5,148 nucleotides of DNA from assembly GCA_020719105.1 (NCBI GenBank), contig DYQV01000211.1, forward strand, positions 1 through 5,148. The letters run 5' to 3'. Source of the DNA: Rikenella microfusus (lineage in GTDB: Bacteria; Bacteroidota; Bacteroidia; Bacteroidales; SZUA-534). Positions within the stretch are counted from its first letter, which is position 1; each line of letters starts with the position of its first letter. Under the pieces are notes generated by a model. That model saw nothing but the letters and a program-made list of their open reading frames with translations. It made no database searches and was not told the origin of the DNA. Of the stretch, positions 1 through 5,148 are shown piece by piece. The position numbers and the translations under genes were made by a program.

Positions 1-77
1 ACACCCTGATTGATGCGACTGTTTTTAAACAAATGTGTGTGCTTATCCTTACTGCTCATAGAACTGAAAAAGATTAT

Positions 78-85
78 TACATTTG
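78..85 (+). promoter_or_regulatory. Bacteroidota-type -7 promoter box
   Basis: The octamer TAcaTTTG fits the Bacteroidota sigma-ABfr -7 consensus TAnnTTTG exactly. It lies 26 bases upstream of the ATG at 112, so transcription would start near position 90-93 and leave a leader of about 20 bases. I see no convincing TTG-type -33 element at the expected distance upstream, so the call rests on the -7 box and its position alone. It would drive the barrel-protein gene and probably waaA behind it. Confidence 0.55.
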
Positions 86-111
86 CAGTGATTTAAAAAT
101 GGTGTGAATTC

Positions 112-867
112 ATGAAGATATTCTGTCCCTGTTTTGCTATTTTATCTTTAATCAGTCTAACATCAGTGACTGTAAACGGTCAATCGAAAGAAAAAAAAGA
201 ATTGTTTCCTTACGTTTATGCTACATATTCCTTGCAAATTCCGTCGGGCGATTTGGTAACTGATTTTGGCGAAGGATCTGAAATAGGTGGTGGAGCAGGT
301 ATTAAAACCAAATTGAATTGGATGATTGGAGCTGAAGCTACTTTGCTATTTGGAGGTGAAGTAAAACAAAACACCTTGGAAGGACTTTTGAACAGCAGCA
401 ATCAAATAACCAACATGTATGGCGAGCCCGGTATTATTTCAATGCGGCAATCGGGCTTTAAAGTAATTGGTACTCTGGGAAAAATAATTTCTGTATTTGG
501 AGTAAATCAAAACAGCGGAATATTAATTCGTGGCAATCTGGGGTTTCTGCAGCATAAAATTTATATTGAAAGCGACGGTAACAATGTACCTCAATTAATG
601 GGTGATTATGTAAAAGGATACGATAGGTTATGCAATGGAATGATGGTAGGGGAATTTATTGGATGGCAAAATTTTAGTAACAACGGGGCGTATCATTTTA
701 TAATTGGGTTTGAATTTACTCAGGCTTTTACTGAAAACCGCCGTGATTGGGATTTTGCAACAAAGCAGAAAATTGATGACAACCGACTTGATTTAATTTA
801 TGCACTTAAGCTGGGTTACTATATACCTTTCCGGCAAAAGCAATCAACCGGATACTTTTACTATTGA
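112..867 (+). CDS. Predicted outer-membrane beta-barrel protein, function unknown
   Basis: This is a 251-residue protein of unknown function. Residues 1-23 look like a Sec signal peptide: a Lys at position 2, a hydrophobic core (about 8-21) and a likely cleavage near Val-Asn-Gly before Gln24. The mature part alternates short amphipathic, Gly- and aromatic-rich segments with polar turns (for example 33-42, 57-81, 115-131, 135-152, 176-186, 193-205, 226-240). That pattern, together with the Tyr-Phe-Tyr-Tyr C-terminus, is typical of small outer-membrane barrels. Residues 153-170 and 206-226 are polar and charged and could be loops. There is no lipobox: Cys5 and Cys7 sit too early in the signal sequence. 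The start is set by the signal peptide and by the promoter-like box 26 bases upstream; an earlier ATG at 99 stops after two codons. waaA follows after 35 bases with no terminator between, so the two are probably co-transcribed. That context suggests, but does not prove, an envelope or LPS-related role. I am fairly sure of export, moderately sure of the barrel, and can give no specific function. Confidence 0.75.
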   Translation: MKIFCPCFAILSLISLTSVTVNGQSKEKKELFPYVYATYSLQIPSGDLVTDFGEGSEIGGGAGIKTKLNWMIGAEATLLFGGEVKQNTLEGLLNSSNQITNMYGEPGIISMRQSGFKVIGTLGKIISVFGVNQNSGILIRGNLGFLQHKIYIESDGNNVPQLMGDYVKGYDRLCNGMMVGEFIGWQNFSNNGAYHFIIGFEFTQAFTENRRDWDFATKQKIDDNRLDLIYALKLGYYIPFRQKQSTGYFYY

Positions 868-902
868 TTTTTTAAGTTCCCCATAAGATAAAAACGTACC
901 TC

Positions 903-2138
903 ATGCAACTTTTTTACACCCTTGGTATTTTTGTTTATGTATTTATAATTAGAATAGCTTCGGTTGTAAATCAAAAAGCCAATTTATGGATTGCCGGCAG
1001 AAAGAACCTACTCAAAAACCTGAAAAACAGTATCCCTGCCGGAACACCTATTGTTTGGTTCCACGTTTCTTCGTTGGGTGAATTTGAGCAAGGCCGGCCG
1101 GTTATTGAAGCCTTTCGTGAGACTCATCCAAAGTATAAACTGTTGTTAACTTTTTTCTCCCCTTCGGGATACGAAATCAGAAAGAATTATTCCGGAGCCG
1201 ATTACATATTTTATCTACCAGCCGATACCCCAAGAAATGCCCGACAGTTTATTCAAACCGTAAACCCCAAAGTGGCTTTTTTTGTGAAGTACGATTTTTG
1301 GTTTCATTATTTGAACCAGCTTCAAAAAAAAGAAATTCCAACCTACCTTTTCTCCGCCATTTTCCGACCTAACCAACTATTTTTTAAATGGTACGGAAGC
1401 TGGTACCGAAAGATGCTGCAATTCTTTACCTTGATTTATGTGCAAAATCAAGAATCGGCGGAGTTACTTAATAAAATAGGAATTACCAAAGTAATAGTTG
1501 CCGGCGACACCCGCTTCGACCGGGTTTTTGCGTTAGCACAAACATCAAAAGAATTGCCGTTAATTGAAAAATTTACAGCAAACAATCCAGTAATAGTTGC
1601 CGGAAGTACCTGGGAAAAAGACGAAGAACTTATTGCCCTTTATTCAAAAGAGAACCCAGCCATCAAATGGATAATTGCCCCACACGAAATACACCAAGCC
1701 CATCTCGATAAAATCAACCACCTGTTTCAAGGACAATTGATGTTTTATTCCAAATCAACGGTTCAAGATATAAACCAATCCAACATCTTAGTTATTGATA
1801 ATATAGGAATACTTTCGTCGCTATATAAGTACGGTAAAATTGCTTACATCGGCGGAGGGTTTGGCAAAGGCATCCATAACACGCTGGAAGCAGCCACCTA
1901 CGGGCTTCCCGTTGTATTTGGTCCAAACTATCTTCGGTTTCATGAAGCCTGTGACTTAATCGATCAAAAAGCCGGTTTTTCCTTCAAAACGTACTCCGAT
2001 TTTAAACAAAAAATGGATGAATTGATTCAATCCGAAGATATCCAAATTAGCGCTGGAAAAGCTGCCTTGAAATACGTTCATAGCATGACGGGTGGGACTC
2101 ATAAGATTCTTCAAAACACACTATTTACCTCGTTCTAA
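903..2138 (+). CDS. waaA: 3-deoxy-D-manno-octulosonic acid (Kdo) transferase WaaA/KdtA
   Basis: WaaA transfers Kdo from CMP-Kdo to the lipid A precursor on the cytoplasmic face of the inner membrane, the first step of LPS core assembly. It is a GT-B fold enzyme of family GT30. At 411 residues it is close to the usual length (E. coli about 425). Residues 3-22 form a hydrophobic N-terminal membrane anchor. The N-terminal domain (about 30-210) carries the family signature SSLGEFEQGRP (56-66), in which Glu60 matches the catalytic base, then TFFSPSGYE (83-91), LPADTPRN (105-112), VKYDFW (128-133) and GDTRFDRV (201-208). The C-terminal, CMP-Kdo-binding domain has VAGSTWEKDEE (232-242), IIAPHEIH (257-264), the glycine-rich YIGGGFGKGIHNTLEAA (315-331) and GPNYLRFHEA (340-349). 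The start at 903 places the anchor correctly; no Shine-Dalgarno is visible, as is common in this phylum. Whether it adds one or two Kdo residues cannot be read from sequence. Described Bacteroides LPS carries a single, phosphorylated Kdo, so a monofunctional enzyme is plausible. Confidence 0.96.
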   Translation: MQLFYTLGIFVYVFIIRIASVVNQKANLWIAGRKNLLKNLKNSIPAGTPIVWFHVSSLGEFEQGRPVIEAFRETHPKYKLLLTFFSPSGYEIRKNYSGADYIFYLPADTPRNARQFIQTVNPKVAFFVKYDFWFHYLNQLQKKEIPTYLFSAIFRPNQLFFKWYGSWYRKMLQFFTLIYVQNQESAELLNKIGITKVIVAGDTRFDRVFALAQTSKELPLIEKFTANNPVIVAGSTWEKDEELIALYSKENPAIKWIIAPHEIHQAHLDKINHLFQGQLMFYSKSTVQDINQSNILVIDNIGILSSLYKYGKIAYIGGGFGKGIHNTLEAATYGLPVVFGPNYLRFHEACDLIDQKAGFSFKTYSDFKQKMDELIQSEDIQISAGKAALKYVHSMTGGTHKILQNTLFTSF

Positions 2139-2251
2139 AAGGTCTTTTTATTTCAGATATTAACGTCTTTTATTGCCTCAAAATTGAGAAATCAACGGGA
2201 TAAGCTTCTCGAATCCAATAGCTTGAAATATTTTCTTATCAAAATGTTAAT

Positions 2252-2271
2252 AAGTGGATTTCACTTTTTTT
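2252..2271 (+). terminator. Possible weak rho-independent terminator of the waaA unit
   Basis: A 5-base-pair stem AAGTG / CACTT (2252-2256 with 2262-2266) closes a 5-base loop. It runs into an uninterrupted run of seven Ts (2265-2271), two of which belong to the stem. The stem has only two G-C pairs and lies about 114 bases past the waaA stop codon, so it would be a weak terminator at best. The U-tract supports the orientation; the short stem argues against efficient function. Confidence 0.25.
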
Positions 2272-2297
2272 CGCTTATGCGCTATTTTCGCATAGCG
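2272..2297. repeat. Hairpin in the nrdJ upstream region
   Basis: CGC-t-TATGCG (2272-2281) pairs with CGCATA-GCG (2289-2297) around a 7-base loop (ctatttt, 2282-2288), giving nine base pairs with one bulged T. No T-run follows on either strand, so it is not a simple intrinsic terminator. It could be a 5' leader structure, an operator-like inverted repeat, or chance. It starts directly after the T-run of the preceding weak hairpin. Confidence 0.5.
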
Positions 2298-2334
2298 ATT
2301 CTGTCACCCTCAGAAGAGCGCAAATCAAGTTATA

Positions 2335-2346
2335 ACTACTAGTAGT
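2335..2346. promoter_or_regulatory. Perfect 12-base palindrome upstream of nrdJ
   Basis: ACTACTAGTAGT is its own reverse complement and ends 22 bases before the ATG at 2369. The position suits a dimeric repressor or activator site near the nrdJ promoter. The sequence does not look like the NrdR box known from other bacteria (consensus near acaCwAtATaTwGtgt), and I cannot name a regulator. A palindrome of this length at a given place is unlikely but not impossible by chance, so the regulatory reading is inference. Confidence 0.3.
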
Positions 2347-2368
2347 AAACAAGGTAAATTGTGCAAAA

Positions 2369-4957
2369 ATGTTAATTGAAGAAATGGCTGTAAAAACAGA
2401 TCAAAAAAAGAAAACGTATTCTTACGAAGAAGCAGTAAAAGCATCGCTGGAATATTTTAAAGGTGACGATTTAGCCGGCACCGTATGGGTGAATAAATAT
2501 GCTTTAAAAGATTCGCATGGAAATATTTATGAATGCACACCCGATGATATGCATCATAGGTTGGCTTCCGAAATTTACCGAATCGAAAAGAAGTACCCAA
2601 ATCCTTTATCAGAACAGGAGTTGTTTGAGTTACTGAAGGATTTTAAATACATCATTCCCCAGGGTGGACCCATGACCGGCATTGGTAATGATTATCAGAT
2701 TGCTTCGCTATCGAACTGCTTTGTTGTGGGACGAACCAATGCAGCTGATTCGTACGGAGGGATTATGATGATTGACCAGGAACAGGTGCAATTAATGAAA
2801 CGGAGAGGCGGCGTGGGACACGATCTTTCACACATCCGTCCAAAAGGCAGCCCGGTGAAAAATTCAGCCTTAACCAGCACCGGTTTGGTACCTTTCATGG
2901 AAAGGTATTCAAACTCAACCCGCGAAGTAGCACAAGATGGCCGCCGGGGAGCTTTAATGCTTTCTGTATCAATTAAACACCCCGATGCTGAATCGTTTAT
3001 TGATGCAAAATTGGAGTCAGGCAAAGTTACCGGTGCCAATGTTTCGGTTAAAATTGACGATGAATTCATGCATTCCATTGTTAATGGAATTCCTTATCAT
3101 ACCCAATATCCGGTTGATTCAAAAAACCCTACCGTTGTAAAAGAGATTGATGCACACATGCTCTGGGAAAAAATTGTTCATAACGCATGGAAATCAGCTG
3201 AACCCGGAATCCTTTTTTGGGATACCATTATCCGCGAAAGCATTCCCGATTGTTATGCCGATTTGGGTTATAAAACAGTATCAACAAATCCGTGTGGTGA
3301 AATTCCTTTGTGTCCGTACGACAGTTGTCGTTTATTGGCAGTGAATTTATATAGCTATGTAGAGCATCCTTTTACCTCGGAAGCTTCGTTTAATTTTGAA
3401 AAATTCAAAATACACGTTGGCTATGCTCAGCGTATTATGGATGATATTATTGATTTAGAATTAGAAAAAATTGACGCAATAATTAATAAAATTACTGCGG
3501 ACCCCGAAGAGCATGAAGTAAAACGCATTGAAACCAAACTTTGGGAAAATATTAAACAAAAGGCTAAAGAAGGTCGCCGTACCGGAGTGGGCATTACTGC
3601 TCAAGGCGATATGATAGCTGCATTGGGATTGCGTTATGGTACACCCGCCGCAAACGAGTTTGCCATTGAAGTTCAGAAATCATTAGCACTGGCAGCTTAT
3701 CGTTCATCAACCGAAATGGCCAAAGAACGCGGGTCGTTTACCATTTTTGAAGCTGAAAGGGAGAAAAACAATCCCATGATTCATAGGATAAAAGCATCCG
3801 ATGAAGCCTTGTATAACGACATGATGCGCTACGGTCGTCGCAACATTGCATTGCTTACCATTGCACCAACTGGCACCACCAGCTTAATGAGCCAAACAAC
3901 CTCGGGTATTGAGCCGGTATTTATGCCTGTTTACAAACGCCGTCGCAAGGTCAATCCAAACGATCAAAATGTGAACATTACCTTTATGGATGAAATTGGC
4001 GATAGCTGGGAAGAATACAATGTGTTCCACCACCATTTCATTACCTGGATGAAGGTAAATGGACACTACGACGAAGACATCCGTCACATGAGTGAAGAAA
4101 AAGTTCAGGCTTTGGTTGAAAAATCGCCTTATTTTAAAGCTACCTCAAACGATGTGGATTGGCATCAGAAAGTTAAAATGCAAGGAGGCATCCAAAAATG
4201 GGTGGACCATTCCATTAGCGTAACCATAAACCTACCTAACGATGCCACTGAGGACTTAGTAGGTGAGTTGTATGTTGAAGCCTGGAAAAGTGGTTGCAAA
4301 GGAGTAACTGTTTACCGCGAAGGTTCCCGCTCCGGGGTATTGGTATCAAACAAAAAAGAAGATAAGAAAGAAGAAAAAGAAGAAGAAGAAGAAGCTATAT
4401 CATTGCGCGAATTGAAACGTCCACGAATTTTGGAAGCTGATATTTTGCGTTTCAACAACAACAACGAAAAATGGATTGCTTTTGTAGGCTTAATGGAGAA
4501 CAAACCTTACGAAATATTCACCGGACTGGCCGAAGATGACGTTTTGCCTATCCCAAAAACAGTGGAACAAGGAAAAATTATCAAGAATAAAGACGAGGAA
4601 GGCAATACCCGGTATGATTTTCAGTATGTGAACAAATACGGCTATAAAACAACTGTTGAAGGTCTGTCCCATAAATTTGATCCGGAATTCTGGAACTACG
4701 CCAAATTAATTTCAGGAGTGCTGCGTTATGGAATGCCAATTCCTCAGGTAATAAGTCTGGTTGATTCACTGGTGCTTGATTCTGAAACCATCAATACTTG
4801 GAAAAACGGAGTGGCACGCACTATGAAAAAATATATTGAGGATGGAACCAAAGCCAAGGAAGGTACGGTTTGCCCAGAATGTAAAGAAGAAAATACCATT
4901 GTCTATCAAGATGGTTGTCTTACCTGCAAGAGTTGTGGTTACTCAAAATGTGGATAA
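2369..4957 (+). CDS. nrdJ: Adenosylcobalamin-dependent (class II) ribonucleotide reductase NrdJ
   Basis: This enzyme reduces ribonucleotides, most likely diphosphates, to deoxyribonucleotides in the cytoplasm. It uses adenosylcobalamin to make its thiyl radical, so it needs neither oxygen nor a separate radical subunit. The protein is 862 residues. The N-terminus (about 15-95) has no recognisable ATP-cone, so overall-activity control by dATP may be absent. In the catalytic barrel, Cys117 (SNCFVV) and Cys320 are the expected redox pair. NPCGE (307-311) supplies Asn307, the thiyl-radical Cys309 and Glu311; Cys320 lies 11 residues after Cys309, as in known class II enzymes. APTGTTS (499-505) is the phosphate-binding motif and GCKGVTVYREGSR (642-654) closes the core. 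A Lys/Glu linker (661-675) leads to a TSCPD-like domain (about 684-805). The tail has Cys835, 838, 850, 853, 856 and 861, a zinc-ribbon/redox tail typical of NrdJ forms with a zinc-binding C-terminus. The Met at 2384 (residue 6) is an equally plausible start; no clear Shine-Dalgarno decides it. The gene stands alone and ends at a strong terminator. Confidence 0.96.
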   Translation: MLIEEMAVKTDQKKKTYSYEEAVKASLEYFKGDDLAGTVWVNKYALKDSHGNIYECTPDDMHHRLASEIYRIEKKYPNPLSEQELFELLKDFKYIIPQGGPMTGIGNDYQIASLSNCFVVGRTNAADSYGGIMMIDQEQVQLMKRRGGVGHDLSHIRPKGSPVKNSALTSTGLVPFMERYSNSTREVAQDGRRGALMLSVSIKHPDAESFIDAKLESGKVTGANVSVKIDDEFMHSIVNGIPYHTQYPVDSKNPTVVKEIDAHMLWEKIVHNAWKSAEPGILFWDTIIRESIPDCYADLGYKTVSTNPCGEIPLCPYDSCRLLAVNLYSYVEHPFTSEASFNFEKFKIHVGYAQRIMDDIIDLELEKIDAIINKITADPEEHEVKRIETKLWENIKQKAKEGRRTGVGITAQGDMIAALGLRYGTPAANEFAIEVQKSLALAAYRSSTEMAKERGSFTIFEAEREKNNPMIHRIKASDEALYNDMMRYGRRNIALLTIAPTGTTSLMSQTTSGIEPVFMPVYKRRRKVNPNDQNVNITFMDEIGDSWEEYNVFHHHFITWMKVNGHYDEDIRHMSEEKVQALVEKSPYFKATSNDVDWHQKVKMQGGIQKWVDHSISVTINLPNDATEDLVGELYVEAWKSGCKGVTVYREGSRSGVLVSNKKEDKKEEKEEEEEAISLRELKRPRILEADILRFNNNNEKWIAFVGLMENKPYEIFTGLAEDDVLPIPKTVEQGKIIKNKDEEGNTRYDFQYVNKYGYKTTVEGLSHKFDPEFWNYAKLISGVLRYGMPIPQVISLVDSLVLDSETINTWKNGVARTMKKYIEDGTKAKEGTVCPECKEENTIVYQDGCLTCKSCGYSKCG
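4379..4393 (+). repeat. (GAA)5 trinucleotide repeat in the NrdJ linker
   Basis: Five consecutive GAA codons encode Glu671-Glu675, at the end of a purine-only tract that begins near 4352. The tract encodes a Lys/Glu-rich flexible linker between the catalytic core and the TSCPD-like C-terminal domain. Length change by whole triplets would keep the reading frame and is probably tolerated in a linker. Confidence 0.7.
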
Positions 4958-4982
4958 GCTGCCAGTATATTTTAATCGCTAT

Positions 4983-5012
4983 AAAAAGGGGGAGTGCTAT
5001 CCCCCTTTTTTT
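4983..5012 (+). terminator. Strong rho-independent terminator after nrdJ
   Basis: GGGGGA (4988-4993) pairs perfectly with TCCCCC (5000-5005) around a 6-base loop (gtgcta). The stem is extended by AAAAA (4983-4987) against TTTTT (5006-5010), and the T-run continues to 5012. It begins 25 bases after the nrdJ stop codon. Because an A-run flanks the left side, the reverse strand shows the same stem followed by a T-run, so it could also stop transcription entering from the right. Confidence 0.93.
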
Positions 5013-5022
5013 ATACCTTTTA

Positions 5023-5042
5023 ACGGCAAGTCACGGCAAGAC
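5023..5042. repeat. Two tandem 10-base repeats
   Basis: ACGGCAAGTC at 5023-5032 is followed directly by ACGGCAAGAC at 5033-5042, with one mismatch between copies. The pair sits just past the nrdJ terminator in non-coding sequence. Its role is unknown and it may be a simple duplication. Confidence 0.6.
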
Positions 5043-5063
5043 TTATTTAAAATAAGGTAACTA

Positions 5064-5148
5064 CTCAGTGTCCCGAATAAAGCCCATCATTGTGCTAACC
5101 CGCTTTATTCATACCTGAGCACAGCGAAAGGTGTGAATGTGCGATGGG
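5064..5148. repeat. Nested inverted repeats, possible REP-like intergenic element, cut by the window edge
   Basis: Several inverted repeats overlap here. GAATAAAGC (5075-5083) pairs perfectly with GCTTTATTC (5102-5110). CTCAG (5064-5068) and CTGAG (5115-5119) lie outside that stem. TGTGCT (5091-5096) matches AGCACA (5118-5123). CCCATC (5083-5088) matches GATGGG (5143-5148), which are the last six bases of the window. Some pairings exclude each other, so more than one fold is possible. The stretch CTGAGCACAGCGAAAGG (5115-5131) resembles the GAGCgnAGnCGAAGG-type words of dispersed intergenic repeats in Bacteroidota, but this comparison is from memory. No open reading frame is convincing here. 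Confidence 0.45.

Larger units (their letters stand above)
2139..2368. other. Intergenic region between waaA and nrdJ, structured leader
   Basis: This 230-base region has no convincing open reading frame. From left to right it holds a short inverted repeat CTCAA-aa-TTGAG (2177-2188), a weak hairpin with a T-run (2252-2271), a stronger hairpin (2272-2297) and a perfect 12-base palindrome (2335-2346). I searched by eye for the cobalamin riboswitch B12-box and saw nothing like it. No exact TAnnTTTG -7 box is present. The nearest match, TAttTTcG at 2283-2290, lies inside the second hairpin and has one mismatch. The nrdJ promoter is presumably here but I cannot place it. Confidence 0.6.

Noticed and set aside
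99..107. ATG upstream of the barrel-protein gene as a possible start or leader peptide
   Set aside because: It is followed by one sense codon and then TGA, so it can be neither the gene start nor a meaningful leader peptide.
868..902. Separate promoter or terminator between the barrel gene and waaA
   Set aside because: The 35-base gap shows no hairpin with a T-run. The only -7-like words nearby (at 853-860 and 859-866) lie almost wholly in the end of the upstream gene and each mismatch the consensus at a core base.
2139..2368. Cobalamin riboswitch upstream of the B12-dependent reductase
   Set aside because: Expected from the gene's cofactor, but no B12-box-like sequence could be found by eye in the 230 bases on the + strand.
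2695..3078. 127-codon open frame on the minus strand inside nrdJ
   Set aside because: It lies entirely antisense to strongly conserved catalytic sequence of nrdJ, has no recognisable protein features and is best explained as a shadow frame.
3147..3344. 65-codon + strand frame inside nrdJ
   Set aside because: It is an out-of-frame overlap of the segment carrying the NPCGE active site; it has no signal or domain and is explained by the nrdJ frame.
4352..4393. Possible programmed frameshift at the A-rich/GAA tract in nrdJ
   Set aside because: The reading frame is continuous through the tract, and the downstream TSCPD-like domain and cysteine tail are in the same frame as the catalytic core.
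4836..5060. 74-codon + strand frame running from the nrdJ end through the terminator
   Set aside because: It overlaps the cysteine-rich tail of nrdJ in another frame and reads through the strong terminator hairpin, which is not expected of a real gene.

Overview
The window looks like ordinary chromosomal DNA from a member of the Bacteroidota, probably of the Bacteroidales/Marinilabiliales type. The evidence is the AT-rich coding sequence, the near absence of Shine-Dalgarno sequences, a Bacteroidota-style -7 box (TAcaTTTG), and the character of the three encoded proteins. This placement is an inference from protein style and promoter type, not from a database match.

Layout, all genes on the + strand. 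Positions 1-111 are a non-coding leader with a likely promoter. Positions 112-867 encode a secreted, probably outer-membrane beta-barrel protein of unknown function. After a 35-base gap, 903-2138 encodes WaaA (KdtA), the Kdo transferase of lipid A/LPS core assembly. Positions 2139-2368 are a 230-base intergenic region with a weak terminator-like hairpin, a strong hairpin and a 12-base perfect palindrome. Positions 2369-4957 encode an adenosylcobalamin-dependent (class II) ribonucleotide reductase, NrdJ, with all expected catalytic cysteines and a C-terminal cysteine cluster. Positions 4983-5012 form a very strong, symmetrical rho-independent terminator. Positions 5013-5148 are non-coding and rich in short repeats and nested inverted repeats that reach the window edge.

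How the genes work together: the first two form a plausible cell-envelope transcription unit (a short gap with no terminator, an outer-membrane protein next to an LPS enzyme). nrdJ is a separate unit for DNA-precursor synthesis that depends on vitamin B12. I found no cobalamin riboswitch motif in its leader.

No clear novel system is visible. The points most worth a second look are the structured nrdJ leader, the REP-like inverted-repeat block at the right edge, and the uncharacterised barrel protein beside waaA.
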